This document shows, piece by piece, positions 17,869-29,783 of a stretch of DNA of 64,000 nucleotides. The position numbers were made by a program, and so were the translations under genes. Position 1 is the first letter of the stretch, and every line of letters begins with the position of its first letter. The stretch spans positions 310,001 to 374,000 of the forward strand of contig NZ_RAQI01000004.1 of the NCBI RefSeq assembly GCF_003610465.1, read 5' to 3'. The notes beneath the pieces were generated by a model. That model searched no databases, was not told the DNA's origin, and saw only the letters and a list, made by a program, of their open reading frames with translations. The DNA comes from Xenorhabdus ehlersii (GTDB taxonomy: Bacteria; Pseudomonadota; Gammaproteobacteria; Enterobacterales; Enterobacteriaceae).

Positions 17869-20754
17869 ATGCCTAAATGTCTTATCCGCATCATGACGGT
17901 GCTCTTTTTGCTATTTTTTGGGGTTACTGCATATGCACAATCGCCCTGGCAGCCATTGCCAGATACGATCCACAAAAGTGATCGCGATCCTCGTCAATAT
18001 AAAGCCATTAAATTGCAAAATGGCATGACAGTTCTGCTGGTTTCTGATGAAAAAGCGATTAAATCATTGGCTGCCGCATCTCTTCCGGTTGGTCATATGG
18101 AAAATCCAGATAATCAGCTTGGTCTGGCCCACTATCTTGAGCACATGGTATTGATGGGTTCCAAGCGTTACCCGCAACCAGGAGGGTTTGCTGAATTCTT
18201 GCAAAAACATGGGGGAAGCCGTAACGCCAGTACCACTGCCAATCGTACTGCATTCTATCTGGAAGTTGAAAATGACTCCTTAACAGAAGCGGTTGATCGT
18301 CTTGCGGATGCACTTGCTGAGCCTCTACTGGAACCAGTCAATGCTGATCGTGAACGCCATGCTGTTGATAATGAAATGACTATCGCTCGTGCGGGTGAAG
18401 GGCATCGCTTATGGCAAATCCGTTCTGAGACTATCAATCCGGCTCACCCTAATGCCCGCTTTGCTGGCGGAAATTTAGAAACACTTAAAGATAAACCTGA
18501 CAGCAAATTACAGACGGCCCTGGTTGATTTTTACCAACGCTATTACTCCGCTAATCTGATGAAAGGGGTTATGTATGGCAATCAATCCATCGACAAATTG
18601 GCTCAGATTGCGACAGAAACCTTTGGCCGTATTCCGAACCGACATGCTTCGGTGCCTGCTATTACAGTTCCGGCTATCACAGATAAAGAAAAAGGCACCA
18701 TTATCCATTATGTGCCCGCACAACCTTACAAAGCGTTACGACTAGAATTTAGCATTGCTGATAACAGTGCAGATTTTCTCAGCAAAACAGATGGATATGT
18801 CGGGTATTTGATTGGTAATCGCAGCCAAAATACCTTGTCTGACTGGTTGCAAAAGCAGGGATTAATCGAAAGTATTGGTGCTAGTGCAAACCCCAAAACT
18901 GATGGTAATTCAGGGACGTTTGATATTTATGTTTCGCTAACGGATAAGGGTCTTGAACATCGTGATCAAGTTATCGCAGCCATCTTTTCTTACATTAACC
19001 TGCTAAAACAACAGGGGATTAATAAGAGTTATTTCGATGAAATGGCTAAGGTTCTGAATTTGTCTTTCCAGTATGCATCAATCGTACGGAATATGAATTA
19101 CATTGAAGGGCTGTCTGATGCCATGTTGGTATTGCCTATATCCCATGTGTTGGATGCGGGTTATGTTGCAGATGAGTTTAATCCAAAAGCGATAGCTAGC
19201 CGTCTGGAAGAATTAACGCCTGAAAATGCGCGTATCTGGTTTATCAGCCCAACAGAGCCACATAATAAAGAAGCTTACTTTGTGCAGGCTCAGTATCAAG
19301 TCAATAAAATTACGTCAAAACAGTTAGCGGAATGGAAAAAACTCGAACAGGGAGACTTATTCTCTTTGCCTGAGTTGAATCCCTATATTCCTGATAATTT
19401 ATCCCTGGTTAAAACATCTGGCAGCCAAGAACACCCTAAAATGATTTTGGAACAGCCCAATGTTCGCTTGCTGTATATGCCGAGCCAATATTTTGCGGAT
19501 GAACCTAAAGGCAGTATTACACTGGAGATGCGTAACCCCAATGGATTGAAAAACATCAAAGATCAGGTTTCAGATACCTTATTGAGCTATTTGTCTGCAC
19601 TTACACTTGATCAACTAGGCTATCAGGCATCGGTTGGGGGAATGGGGGTTTATACAAGCTATGTTGATGGTTTGAAGATCGGCGTTAATGGTTATACGCA
19701 ACACTTACCAGAGTTGTTATCTTCAGCGATTGATCAATATATTTCGTTTATACCGACTCAAGAAGAACTGGCTCAAGCGAAATCATGGTATAGGGAAAAA
19801 ATGGAAGTCGCCAATAATGGCAAGGCTTTTCAAATGGCTATGCAACCCATTTCCCGCCTCTCTGGTGTCCCTTACTTTGAACAGGCAGAAAAATTGAAAG
19901 TGTTGGATACCATCACTGTTGATGACATCGTGAAATACCGTCAGAGCATGATCCAACACGCGGCATTACAGGCTTTGGTCTTCGGTAATTTCACTGAACA
20001 GCAGAGTATTGACATCGTTCAGTCAGCACAGAAGCAGCTCGCTAACCAAGGAACAGTATGGTGGACTGGCGAGCGTCTTGTCATTGATCGTAATTATGCG
20101 GCTAATTTCAATGGCACTGCGAATAGCACAGATAACGCTCTGGCCGAAATTTTTATTCCAACGGGGTATGACCGTATCAAGGGATATGTCTATTCCAATT
20201 TGCTGAGTAGCATTTTGTCACCGTGGTTCTATGATCAATTGAGAACGACAGAACAGCTTGGTTATGCGGTTTTTGCTTTCAACCAAAATATCGGTAAACA
20301 GTGGGGATTGGGTTTCTTACTGCAAAGTAACAGCAAGCAACCGGACTACCTGCATCGACGCTACCAGAGTTTCTATCAACAGGCTGATAAAAAGTTGAAA
20401 GCGATGCCTGATGCTGAGTTTGAACAGTATAAAAAATCACTGCTGACAGAAATGCGGGAGCCGCCACAAACTTTCTATTCAGAAGTGGCTAGCTTTGATG
20501 CAGATTTTGGGCGCAACAACTTCAAATTTGATACACGTGAGAAAGTCATTGCAGCGATGGAGAAAGTCACTAAAGCACAGGTTATTGCTTTTTATGAAAA
20601 AGCGGTGCTTAAACGTCAGGGATTGGCACTGGTTTCCCAAATTACCGGGAAAAAAGGTACAGCTCATCAATATGCAGAGCTGAAAGGCTGGCGAACTTAC
20701 GACTATGTGTCAGATTTCCAGAAACAATTACCGGTTAAGGTGAATGCTCAGTGA
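17869..20754 (+). CDS. ptrA: Pitrilysin (protease III) PtrA
   Basis: Periplasmic zinc metalloprotease of the M16 (insulinase) family that degrades small peptides. Signal peptide to about residue 23 (AYAQ). The inverted zinc motif HYLEH gives ligands His88 and His92 with catalytic Glu91, and Glu169 in AVDNEM is the third ligand, at the same numbers as in E. coli. 961 aa. It lies between recC and recB, and its stop overlaps the recB GTG start, the standard arrangement. Confidence 0.97.
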   Translation: MPKCLIRIMTVLFLLFFGVTAYAQSPWQPLPDTIHKSDRDPRQYKAIKLQNGMTVLLVSDEKAIKSLAAASLPVGHMENPDNQLGLAHYLEHMVLMGSKRYPQPGGFAEFLQKHGGSRNASTTANRTAFYLEVENDSLTEAVDRLADALAEPLLEPVNADRERHAVDNEMTIARAGEGHRLWQIRSETINPAHPNARFAGGNLETLKDKPDSKLQTALVDFYQRYYSANLMKGVMYGNQSIDKLAQIATETFGRIPNRHASVPAITVPAITDKEKGTIIHYVPAQPYKALRLEFSIADNSADFLSKTDGYVGYLIGNRSQNTLSDWLQKQGLIESIGASANPKTDGNSGTFDIYVSLTDKGLEHRDQVIAAIFSYINLLKQQGINKSYFDEMAKVLNLSFQYASIVRNMNYIEGLSDAMLVLPISHVLDAGYVADEFNPKAIASRLEELTPENARIWFISPTEPHNKEAYFVQAQYQVNKITSKQLAEWKKLEQGDLFSLPELNPYIPDNLSLVKTSGSQEHPKMILEQPNVRLLYMPSQYFADEPKGSITLEMRNPNGLKNIKDQVSDTLLSYLSALTLDQLGYQASVGGMGVYTSYVDGLKIGVNGYTQHLPELLSSAIDQYISFIPTQEELAQAKSWYREKMEVANNGKAFQMAMQPISRLSGVPYFEQAEKLKVLDTITVDDIVKYRQSMIQHAALQALVFGNFTEQQSIDIVQSAQKQLANQGTVWWTGERLVIDRNYAANFNGTANSTDNALAEIFIPTGYDRIKGYVYSNLLSSILSPWFYDQLRTTEQLGYAVFAFNQNIGKQWGLGFLLQSNSKQPDYLHRRYQSFYQQADKKLKAMPDAEFEQYKKSLLTEMREPPQTFYSEVASFDADFGRNNFKFDTREKVIAAMEKVTKAQVIAFYEKAVLKRQGLALVSQITGKKGTAHQYAELKGWRTYDYVSDFQKQLPVKVNAQ

Positions 20755-23700
20755 GCAAAGAAATATCCTCTCATAAGCTTAACCCGTTAACATTGCCGCT
20801 GTATGGTCAGCGGTTGATCGAAGCTTCTGCGGGAACGGGAAAAACTTATACGATAGGCTTGTTTTATCTCCGGCTATTACTGGGATTAGGTGGTTCTGCC
20901 GCCTTTTCCCGCCCGCTGAATGTCGAAGAGATTCTGGTTGTTACTTTTACCCAAGCGGCGACAAATGAATTGCGTGGACGTATCCGCGAAAACATCCACC
21001 AGCTCCGTTTGGCTTGTATACGGGAAGAAACAGCGGCTAGCGATCCGATCTATCAGCAATTACTGGATGAAATTCCTGATAAGGAAAGTGCAGCCAGTTG
21101 GTTATTAGCCGCTGAACGCCAGATGGATGAGGCGGCGATTTATACCATCCACGGCTTTTGCCAGCGTATGCTAGTACACAATGCGTTTGAGTCTGGTGTA
21201 CTGTTTGATCAAACCCTAATTCAGGATGAAAACCAGTTACGTAAACAAGGCTGTGCCGATTTTTGGCGGCGTCACTGTTATCCCCTACCCTTGCCAATCG
21301 CTGCGGAAGTCAGCCGGATATGGAGTGGGCCGGAAGCACTATTAAAAGATATTTCGAGCTATTTACACGGAGATATGCCGTATATCCTTAATGCCCCTGA
21401 TGATGAAACGCTGTTTAGTCGTCATCAGAAAATCATTGAGCAGATTGAGGCGATAAAACACCAGTGGAATGACACTGTTTCTGGGTTAGAAGAACTGATT
21501 ACTAATTCAGGTGTTGATAAGCGTAGCTACAGCAAAAAAAATTTACCTAATTGGCTGAATAGTGTTTCTGAATGGGCTAAATCACCAACCGAAGATTACC
21601 TGTTGCCCAAAGAATTGGATAAATTTTGTCAATCTCGCTTATTAGAAAAGACTAAAAAAGGGGAAGCTCCGCAGCATGTGCTGTTTGCAGCAATTGATGG
21701 TTTATATCAGTACCCATTGACGTTGAAAGATATCATCCTCTCCAAAGCGATTGTTGAAGTTCGCCAATCGGTTAGTCAGGAGAAGCTGATCCGTGGTTAC
21801 ATGGGTTTTGATGATTTGCTGACACGTCTGGACAGTGCCTTGCAACGTGTTGGAGGAGAGCAGCTTGCAGCAACCATTCGGCAGCGCTATCCCGTCGCAA
21901 TGATTGATGAGTTTCAGGATACCGATCCACAACAATATCGCATTTTTCAGGCCATATATTGCCATCAATCAGAAAATGAACGGGCTGAAAACGAAACCGG
22001 CTTATTGTTTATTGGCGATCCCAAACAAGCGATTTATGCGTTTCGTGGGGCAGATATTTTTACCTACATTCGTGCCCGTTCTAACGTTAAAGCCCATTAC
22101 ACGCTGGAAACGAACTGGCGTTCTTCTGCGTCAATGGTTCAAGTTGTCAATAAACTGTTTTCTCGCCCTGAACATCCATTTTTGTTTGCTCAAATCCCAT
22201 TTATTAACGTCAATGCGGCAGAGATAAATCAGAGCCTGAGATTCTCCTTGCATGGTAAGGATCAAGCTGCCTTGCAATTTTGGTTACAGCCTGGTGAAGG
22301 TGTGTCCAAAGGAGAATATGAGCAAACCATGGCTCGACAGTGTGCTGCCCAGATACGGGATTGGTTGCAGGCAGGGCAAGAAGGGAAGGCGCTTTTATAT
22401 CAGGTAAAAAATAAACAAAAAGAAGCAAGCCGTCCGGTTATGGCAGCAGATATTACGGTGTTGGTGCGTGATCGCCGAGAAGCAGCGTTAATCCGTAACG
22501 AATTGAACGCGCTGAAGATACCATCGGTTTATCTCTCCAACCGAGAAAGTGTGTTTGATACCCCAGAAGCGAAAGATTTGCTGTGGTTGTTACAGGCAGT
22601 ATTAGCACCGGAAAAAGCCCGTGAATTGCGAAGTGCATTAGCCAGTAGTTTATTTGGCTTAAGTGCACAACAAATTGACCAGTTGAATAACGACGAAATG
22701 GCGTGGGATCGTCTGGTTGATGAATTTGATGGCTATGCCCGCTTATGGCGTACTCGTGGCGTATTACCCATGTTGCGGGCAGTAATGGTGAAATACCGGA
22801 TAGCAGAAAATCTGTTGGCAGGTGATGATGGTGAACGTCGGCTTACCGATGTTATGCACATTGGTGAGTTGTTGCAGGAGGAATCTCAACAATTAGATAG
22901 CGAACATGCCGTTGCCCGCTGGCTGGCACAACAGATTTCACGACCTAATCCGCAATCAGAAAACCAGCAACTGAGACTGGAGAGTGATCGGCATCTGGTG
23001 CAGATCTGTACCATTCATAAATCTAAGGGGTTGGAGTATCCGCTGGTTTGTTTGCCTTTTGTTTGTGGTTACAGGAAGCAGAAGCAGGCTATTTATCATG
23101 AGCGCCATAATTTTGAGGCTCATCTTAATATTTCCCATGATGATGAAGCGTTGAAAGAAGCTTTGGAGCTGGCTGATGAAGAACGCTTGGCTGAGGATTT
23201 ACGCTTGCTCTACGTTGCATTAACACGTTCGGTTTATCACTGTAGCGTCGGGGTAGCCCCGCTTATTAAAGGAAATAGAGGGAAAGCAGGCGATACTGAT
23301 TTGCATTTATCTGCCCTTGGGTACTTACTGCAAAAGGGACAGAAAGGTGATGCAGAATTACTGGTTAACAGCTTGAATGAGCTTTGTGATAACGGCATAG
23401 AGATAAGGCAAGTGGGGGATACCTCTGACTTGCAATGGTGCCCACAAAATGAAAATACTCTGTCGTTGGCAGCCAAAAAATTGCAACGTCCTGTTCGGGA
23501 TGACTGGCGGGTGACGAGTTATTCGGGGTTACGATACACCGCTTCTCACGCTATTTCTCCTACTTATGCTGGTACATTTGGGGAATCAGTGGATGTGATA
23601 GTGCAATCCATTTCTCCGAAGCTGGATATTGATGCCTGTGGTGAAAAGCAGGGAGAACAATCATTACAGATGACTCCGCATACTTTTCCACGTGGGGCGT

Positions 23701-24398
23701 CTGCGGGCACATTCCTGCACAGTATTTTAGAAGATCTGGATTTCGGCAATCCCCCAGATCAGTTGTGGTTGGTGGAAAAACTGACAGCGTCAGGATTTGA
23801 TGAAAACTGGGCACCGGTATTGGAACTGTGGATAGAGGATATTCTGGGCGCAGAGCTGAATGAGCAGGGAATGAAACTTGTCGGTGTGCCTCGTCATTGT
23901 CAGCAAAGTGAAATGCAGTTTTACCTACCAGTAGATAAGCTATTACATGCAAAGGAAATGGATGCACTAGCCCGTCGTTATGATCCGCTGTCTGCGCAAT
24001 GTGCTCCGTTATCCTTTCAGCAAGTCAAAGGCATGTTAAGAGGTTTTATTGACTTGGTTTTTTGCTGGCAAGATAAGTTTTACGTAGTGGATTACAAATC
24101 AAACTGGTTAGGTGAGAACAGCCAGTCATATACGCAAGAAGCGATGGCAAGAGCCATGATAGAGCATCGTTACGATTTCCAGTATCAGCTTTATACTTTA
24201 GCTCTGCACCGTTATTTGCGTCATCGGTTAGCTCATTATGATTATCACCGCCATTTTGGTGGCGTGATCTATCTGTTTTTGCGTGGTATTGATAAAGATA
24301 ATCCAGGGCATGGTATTTACTCCTACTTGCCTCCCTTTGAATTTATTGACGAACTGGATACGCTTTTCAGTGCTGTTGGTGAGGAACAAAGCGTATGA
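20751..24398 (+). CDS. recB: RecBCD exonuclease V, subunit RecB
   Basis: 3'-5' helicase and the only nuclease of RecBCD. Walker A EASAGTGKT (about residues 24-32), SF1 motifs IDEFQDTD, GDPKQAIYAFRGAD and LLYVALTRS, and a C-terminal nuclease domain with VVDYKSN (Asp1114, Lys1116) are intact. The GTG start at 20751 overlaps the ptrA TGA by 4 bp. 1215 aa (E. coli 1180). A DxxTGxxxH-like toxin or inhibitor fusion is not seen. Confidence 0.97.
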   Translation: MSKEISSHKLNPLTLPLYGQRLIEASAGTGKTYTIGLFYLRLLLGLGGSAAFSRPLNVEEILVVTFTQAATNELRGRIRENIHQLRLACIREETAASDPIYQQLLDEIPDKESAASWLLAAERQMDEAAIYTIHGFCQRMLVHNAFESGVLFDQTLIQDENQLRKQGCADFWRRHCYPLPLPIAAEVSRIWSGPEALLKDISSYLHGDMPYILNAPDDETLFSRHQKIIEQIEAIKHQWNDTVSGLEELITNSGVDKRSYSKKNLPNWLNSVSEWAKSPTEDYLLPKELDKFCQSRLLEKTKKGEAPQHVLFAAIDGLYQYPLTLKDIILSKAIVEVRQSVSQEKLIRGYMGFDDLLTRLDSALQRVGGEQLAATIRQRYPVAMIDEFQDTDPQQYRIFQAIYCHQSENERAENETGLLFIGDPKQAIYAFRGADIFTYIRARSNVKAHYTLETNWRSSASMVQVVNKLFSRPEHPFLFAQIPFINVNAAEINQSLRFSLHGKDQAALQFWLQPGEGVSKGEYEQTMARQCAAQIRDWLQAGQEGKALLYQVKNKQKEASRPVMAADITVLVRDRREAALIRNELNALKIPSVYLSNRESVFDTPEAKDLLWLLQAVLAPEKARELRSALASSLFGLSAQQIDQLNNDEMAWDRLVDEFDGYARLWRTRGVLPMLRAVMVKYRIAENLLAGDDGERRLTDVMHIGELLQEESQQLDSEHAVARWLAQQISRPNPQSENQQLRLESDRHLVQICTIHKSKGLEYPLVCLPFVCGYRKQKQAIYHERHNFEAHLNISHDDEALKEALELADEERLAEDLRLLYVALTRSVYHCSVGVAPLIKGNRGKAGDTDLHLSALGYLLQKGQKGDAELLVNSLNELCDNGIEIRQVGDTSDLQWCPQNENTLSLAAKKLQRPVRDDWRVTSYSGLRYTASHAISPTYAGTFGESVDVIVQSISPKLDIDACGEKQGEQSLQMTPHTFPRGASAGTFLHSILEDLDFGNPPDQLWLVEKLTASGFDENWAPVLELWIEDILGAELNEQGMKLVGVPRHCQQSEMQFYLPVDKLLHAKEMDALARRYDPLSAQCAPLSFQQVKGMLRGFIDLVFCWQDKFYVVDYKSNWLGENSQSYTQEAMARAMIEHRYDFQYQLYTLALHRYLRHRLAHYDYHRHFGGVIYLFLRGIDKDNPGHGIYSYLPPFEFIDELDTLFSAVGEEQSV

Positions 24399-26320
24399 AT
24401 TCCATGATGTCATTCTTGCAACAGGCGGTGAGCCAGAAGCTGCTGCGTCCTTTGGATGTGCAGTTTGCTTATGCGATGATTGAGGATGAAAACCCGCTAC
24501 TGCTGTTGATTACGGCCTTGTTAAGTGCTGAATCAGGCGCGGGGCATGTCTGTTTGCCACTGGAGCGGATTTCGCCAAAATATTTTTTTGAAGGCAGGCA
24601 GCCGGAGTTAGCTGTATCGCTTTGGTCTTTGGTCGGAGAACCCGATCAACAGCAAATTCTGGCTGTTTTACAGACATGTCCGGCGGTAAGTACGGGGGAA
24701 TCTCCGGCACCGATGATCCTTTCCCATCAAAGAGAGAGTGATTACCGCCTATATTTACAACGTATGTGGCAAAGTGAACGGCGGGTGGCGGATTTTTTTG
24801 CTGCTGTGGAGCTAACCGATACTTTTGCTCAAACTTCCTATGATCAAACGGCTCTTGATGAAATCCAGCTACATCGCATTTTGGATGAGCTTTTTGGTGT
24901 CACTGTTGAAGGGGAAATTGATTGGCAGAAGGTTGCGGCAGCAGTGGCTGTAACGAGCCGTATTTCTGTGATCTCTGGTGGGCCAGGAACCGGTAAAACT
25001 ACGACAGTAGCTAAGTTGTTGGCTGCCTTGATCAAGTTGCATGAAGGGAAAAAATTAAGTATTCAATTGGCTGCGCCAACCGGTAAGGCAGCGGCCAGAT
25101 TAACTGAATCACTGAGAGAAGCGGTCAAGAAACTCGATTTGACGCCAGAACAGTGGCATAGCATTCCAGAACAGGCGCAAACTATCCACCGTTTACTGGG
25201 AGCGCAACCCGATAGCCAGAAACTGCGTTATGGGCGTGATAATCCGCTGTCCCTTGATATTTTGATCATTGATGAAGCTTCAATGGTAGATTTACCGATG
25301 ATGGCTCACTTGGTTGATGCTTTGCCGCCACGGGCGAAAGTGATTTTCTTAGGGGATAAAGACCAGCTTGCATCGGTTGAAGCCGGAGCGGTATTGGGAG
25401 ATATTTGCCGTTTTGCTGAACAAGGTTATAGCGCCAAGCGGGCTGAGCAATTGGAACGATTGACTGGATGTCAGTTAACATCTTATTCCACTTTATCCAC
25501 CTCTCATTCTGATAAAGATACGCCTGCTGTGCGGGATAGCCTGTGTCTGCTGCGCAAAAGCTATCGCTTCAACTCGGCTTCCGGCATTGGGCGATTGGCA
25601 TCAGCTGTGAATCAAGGAGATCGCGGAGGAGTCACGGCAGTGCTGAATCAGTCTTTTCCCGATGTTAATTTTTATCCACTTGCAGTGGATGAAGATTATC
25701 AGCGTCTGTTGGCGGAAACCGCTGCTGGTTATTCTCAATATTTGGCAATGGCAAATGAACGGGCGGCAGAAAAAGCCATTTTAGCGGAATTCAATCGCTT
25801 TCGATTGCTGTGTGCGTTAAGGGAAGGCCCTTTTGGTGTTACGGGGCTGAACCAACGAATGGAACAATTACTGCACAGGAAAGGCGTGATTACCCTGCCC
25901 AAACATGTGGAGAGCCGTGGTTATGTCGGGCGACCTATCATGATATTGCGTAATGACAGTACCCTTGGACTGTTTAACGGAGATATCGGGATTATGCTCA
26001 AAAATCAGGATAATGAGCTGAAAGCTTATTTCCAGTTGTCTGATGGGCAGATTAAAGGGTTTCAGCCGAGTCGATTACCTCAACATGAAACGGCTTATGT
26101 GATGACAGTGCATAAATCTCAAGGGTCTGAATTTGAGCATACGGCCTTGGTGTTACCAACTCAATACTCACCAATACTCAGTCGGGAGTTAGTGTATACC
26201 GCACTGACGCGGGCGAGGGAAAAACTAACGATTTATGCCAATAAGCCAGTTTTGGATAAAGCTGTGGCCACAGCAACACAGCGACGAAGCGGGTTGGCAG
26301 ATTGGTTCAACCCGCAATAA
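24395..26320 (+). CDS. recD: RecBCD exonuclease V, subunit RecD
   Basis: 5'-3' fast helicase subunit of RecBCD. Walker A SGGPGTGKTTT near residue 195, IIDEASMVD (motif II) and the C-terminal TVHKSQGSEFEH and YTALTRAR motifs are present. 641 aa (E. coli 608). The start codon overlaps the recB stop (ATGA). The gene is convergent with argA, with 28 bp between stops. Confidence 0.96.
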   Translation: MNSMMSFLQQAVSQKLLRPLDVQFAYAMIEDENPLLLLITALLSAESGAGHVCLPLERISPKYFFEGRQPELAVSLWSLVGEPDQQQILAVLQTCPAVSTGESPAPMILSHQRESDYRLYLQRMWQSERRVADFFAAVELTDTFAQTSYDQTALDEIQLHRILDELFGVTVEGEIDWQKVAAAVAVTSRISVISGGPGTGKTTTVAKLLAALIKLHEGKKLSIQLAAPTGKAAARLTESLREAVKKLDLTPEQWHSIPEQAQTIHRLLGAQPDSQKLRYGRDNPLSLDILIIDEASMVDLPMMAHLVDALPPRAKVIFLGDKDQLASVEAGAVLGDICRFAEQGYSAKRAEQLERLTGCQLTSYSTLSTSHSDKDTPAVRDSLCLLRKSYRFNSASGIGRLASAVNQGDRGGVTAVLNQSFPDVNFYPLAVDEDYQRLLAETAAGYSQYLAMANERAAEKAILAEFNRFRLLCALREGPFGVTGLNQRMEQLLHRKGVITLPKHVESRGYVGRPIMILRNDSTLGLFNGDIGIMLKNQDNELKAYFQLSDGQIKGFQPSRLPQHETAYVMTVHKSQGSEFEHTALVLPTQYSPILSRELVYTALTRAREKLTIYANKPVLDKAVATATQRRSGLADWFNPQ

Positions 26321-26348
26321 GAAGGCGATGCGGCTAAGGATTGTATGG

Positions 26349-27683
26349 CTAGTAATTCTGTAAATCCAGCATCAAAATTTTGGAACAGCGCTGATAGTTA
26401 TACAGCGCTTGTTTTTCCACGGGCAACATATCTATCCCTGCGGGCTTAAAGCCTTTCTCCTGAAACCAGTGAATACTGCGGGTCGTGAGCACGAAAAGTT
26501 TTTCCAATCCTTTTTGTTTTGCCTGGCTGGAAATAGAATCTAGCAGAATTTCACCTCTGGAAGAGCTTCGGTAATCTGGGTGTACAGCAACGCAGGCCAT
26601 TTCTCCAATTTTTTCATTAGGGTAGGGATATAGGGCAGCACAGGCGATAGTGATATTATCGAGTTCAATCAGAGTGAAGTTATCAATTTCCATTTCCAGT
26701 TGTTCACGTGAACGGCGTACTAAAATACCTTGTTGCTCCAATGGGCGAATAAGTTCAAGAATGCCACCAATATCATTAATATTGGCGCGGCGTATCTGTT
26801 CGGAACGTTCCATAACTATTTGAGTGCCGATACCTTCGCGGGAAAAGAGTTCCTGCACTAACGAGCCATTTTCTTGATAACTGATTAAGTGGCAGCGGCG
26901 AACGCCACGGCGGCAGGCCTTAATCGCTCCTCTTAAGAAACGCACGGTTCCTGAATGACAATCACTAGCGTTTTCCAATTTGTGCAGGTGAGCTTCTCCT
27001 TCATTAAGAAACATTTCTGATAAAGTGTTGCCTTCAGCGTCAAGTACGCCCTGAGATGAGCAAAATCCAATTAATTTTTCTGCTTTTAATTTGATTGCCA
27101 GTTGTGTTGCAATTTCTTCGGAAGTGAGGTTGAAACTTTCTCCTGTAACGGAAACCGCAACTGGCCCAATCAGCACAATAGCACCATTATCCAGTTGTTG
27201 GTTGATTGCTTTCTCATCAATACGACGGACTCTGCCACTATGGCAATAATCGACGCCGTCATCGATTCCCAAAGGTTGGGCGATAACGAAGTTTCCGCTG
27301 ACGACACTAATATTAGCGCCTTGTAATGGGGTATTGTTTAAGCTCATGGAAAGACGAGCTGTAATTTCTAGCTGTAATAGGCCTGCTGCCTGTTTGACCA
27401 AATTCAGTGTCTTGGCATCGGTTACTCTGGTGTGTTTGTGGTAAACCGATTGGCAATTGTGTTCTGCAATATTCTGTTCAATTTGTGGACGGGCACCATA
27501 AACAACGATTAAACGAATGCCCAGATTATGCAGTAATCCAATATCGTTGACGACATTAGAAAAATTCTTATGGGCGATGGCTTCACCTCCCAGCATAATG
27601 ACAAAGGTTTTACCTCGATGTGCATTGATATACGGAACCGAGTGACGTAAGACTTCAACCAATTCGGTACTGCGTTCGCTCAT
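26349..27683 (-). CDS. argA: N-acetylglutamate synthase ArgA
   Basis: First step of arginine synthesis: acetyl-CoA plus glutamate to N-acetylglutamate. An N-terminal amino-acid-kinase-like domain ([12 protein letters not shown], about 25-36) binds arginine for feedback inhibition. A C-terminal GNAT domain (about 300-444; [19 protein letters not shown]) is the acetyltransferase. Start [10 protein letters not shown] at 27683 has GAGAGGG upstream and gives 444 aa (E. coli 443); the longer frame runs through the operator and is rejected. Two ARG boxes lie just upstream. Confidence 0.96.
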   Translation of the reverse strand: MSERSTELVEVLRHSVPYINAHRGKTFVIMLGGEAIAHKNFSNVVNDIGLLHNLGIRLIVVYGARPQIEQNIAEHNCQSVYHKHTRVTDAKTLNLVKQAAGLLQLEITARLSMSLNNTPLQGANISVVSGNFVIAQPLGIDDGVDYCHSGRVRRIDEKAINQQLDNGAIVLIGPVAVSVTGESFNLTSEEIATQLAIKLKAEKLIGFCSSQGVLDAEGNTLSEMFLNEGEAHLHKLENASDCHSGTVRFLRGAIKACRRGVRRCHLISYQENGSLVQELFSREGIGTQIVMERSEQIRRANINDIGGILELIRPLEQQGILVRRSREQLEMEIDNFTLIELDNITIACAALYPYPNEKIGEMACVAVHPDYRSSSRGEILLDSISSQAKQKGLEKLFVLTTRSIHWFQEKGFKPAGIDMLPVEKQALYNYQRCSKILMLDLQNY

Positions 27684-27696
27684 GAAACCCTCTCTG

Positions 27697-27735
27697 ATTG
27701 AATTTTTATTCGTATTTTTTGTATTTTTATTCTTT
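27697..27735 (-). promoter_or_regulatory. Double ARG box (ArgR operator) of argA
   Basis: On the minus strand two 18-bp boxes, AAAGAATAAAAATACAAA and TACGAATAAAAATTCAAT, are separated by exactly 3 bp and end 13 bp before the argA start codon. The spacing and the A/T-rich core with GAAT..ATTC symmetry fit the hexameric arginine repressor's paired operator. Arginine should therefore repress argA here. Confidence 0.78.
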
Positions 27736-27922
27736 TTGGAGGGAAATGGCAAGAGGAAACATGGATAAAAATAACGTTATTATTTATATTGGTATAAATA
27801 AATTAGATTATCAGAAAATACGTTTTTTGATGACAGAAGTTTGCTAATTAATTAGAGTTCCTGCCTCACTATTATGTTTGGTAAAGATTACTGCGTTTGG
27901 TTGTTTTTAAGCGGAATAAACA

Positions 27923-29170
27923 ATGAGTCATTCAGACCATAATACTTCACGTCGTCGCCTGCTGAAAGGCGCAGCCGCTGTATGGTTATTAAGCATCAGC
28001 CCAATAGGTTATGCAGCGACTTCAAAAGTTATTGCTGTTCGTATTTGGCCTGCATCAAGTTATACCAGAGTGACGCTGGAGTCTAATATTCCACTTAAAT
28101 ATCGCCAGTTTTCGCTTTCAAACCCTAATCGTATTGTCATTGATTTGCAGGGTATCCAGCTTAATCGCATTTTGAGCAGTATGGGGGCACAGGTTCAGCG
28201 ACGTGACCCTTACCTAAAATTAGTGCGGGCAGGGCAATTTAATCCTAAAACGGTGCGTTTAGTCTTTGAAATCAAACAGCCTGTCTCCCCGCATATTTTT
28301 ACATTGCCGCCCATTGCGAAGTTTAAACACCGTCTGGTACTCGATCTGTATCCCCAAAAGGCTGTTGATGTGGCTAATGATCCTTTATTAGCCCTGCTTG
28401 AAGAGTATAACAGTGGGAGTTTAGAACAACATTTGCCTGCACAAACACGTAAACCCGGCAAGGCAGGCAAAGACAGGCCGATTGTGATTATGCTCGATCC
28501 CGGTCATGGTGGTGAAGACTCTGGAGCAATTGGGAAATATAAAACCCGTGAAAAAGATGTCGTGTTGCAGATTGCCCGTCGTTTACAGGCACTCATCAAA
28601 CGTGAGCCGGGCATGAAAGTTTACATGACACGTAATGAAGATGTGTTTATCCCCTTGACGGTGAGGGTGGCAAAAGCGCGTAAGATGCGGGCTGATCTCT
28701 TTGTTTCTATTCATGCGGATGCCTTTACAAATCGCTCTGCACGGGGTTCATCCGTGTTTGCGCTTTCGACTAAGGGTGCCACCAGCAATACGGCCCGTTT
28801 TCTCGCCCAAACTCAGAACGAGGCAGACTTAATTGGTGGAGTCAGCAAAAGTGGCGATAAATATTTGGATCATACCATGTTGGATTTGGTTCAAACCGCA
28901 ACGATTAACGATAGCCTGAAATTTGGTAAAGAAGTGCTCAAGCGGGTGGGAAAAATCAATAAATTGCATAAAAATAGCGTCGATCAGGCGGGATTTGCGG
29001 TATTGAAAGCCCCTGATATTCCTTCTATTTTGGTAGAAACCGCATTTATCAGTAACCTGGAAGAAGAACGCAAACTTAAGACAGCGAAATTCCAGCAACA
29101 AGTGGCAGAATCCATTTTTGCTGGTATTAAGGCGTATTTCAAGAATGGGGCTGAATTGGCACGGCGGTGA
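27923..29170 (+). CDS. amiC: N-acetylmuramoyl-L-alanine amidase AmiC
   Basis: Periplasmic zinc amidase that splits septal peptidoglycan for daughter-cell separation. The N-terminus carries a Tat signal ([15 protein letters not shown]). It is followed by an AMIN septum-targeting domain (about 33-150), a linker and an Amidase_3 domain (about 185-405) with [20 protein letters not shown] and the conserved VETAFISN. 415 aa (E. coli 417). Divergent from argA. Confidence 0.97.
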   Translation: MSHSDHNTSRRRLLKGAAAVWLLSISPIGYAATSKVIAVRIWPASSYTRVTLESNIPLKYRQFSLSNPNRIVIDLQGIQLNRILSSMGAQVQRRDPYLKLVRAGQFNPKTVRLVFEIKQPVSPHIFTLPPIAKFKHRLVLDLYPQKAVDVANDPLLALLEEYNSGSLEQHLPAQTRKPGKAGKDRPIVIMLDPGHGGEDSGAIGKYKTREKDVVLQIARRLQALIKREPGMKVYMTRNEDVFIPLTVRVAKARKMRADLFVSIHADAFTNRSARGSSVFALSTKGATSNTARFLAQTQNEADLIGGVSKSGDKYLDHTMLDLVQTATINDSLKFGKEVLKRVGKINKLHKNSVDQAGFAVLKAPDIPSILVETAFISNLEEERKLKTAKFQQQVAESIFAGIKAYFKNGAELARR

Positions 29171-29351
29171 AATATCCGCTAAGGCTGATTGCCTATGATG
29201 AAATGATGGTTATTTACTTTATATTCATGCTTAAACCGGAATGAAATAATATTTAAATATGAATTTAAAAATCAGTGGCAATTAGGTAATCAAGGTAACA
29301 AGCTAGGAAATGAAAGCAGAGATGAAAATTGAAGGGAAAAAATGAAAAAAT

Positions 29352-29428
<77 letters not shown>

Positions 29429-29496
29429 TCCGTCTATTTGCAAATCTTGATTAGCAATCATGAATGCAAACACTGAATAATGACATCATATAGTGT

Positions 29497-29573
<77 letters not shown>

Positions 29574-29706
29574 TCCGTCTATCTGCAAACCTTGATTAGC
29601 AATCATGAATGCAAACACTTAAATGATGACATTTTTACTACCAGATTGTCTCTGTTGCCAGAGCAAATCGACGCTACATCATACTAGGGATGATATACAA
29701 TCGAGT

Positions 29707-29783
<77 letters not shown>
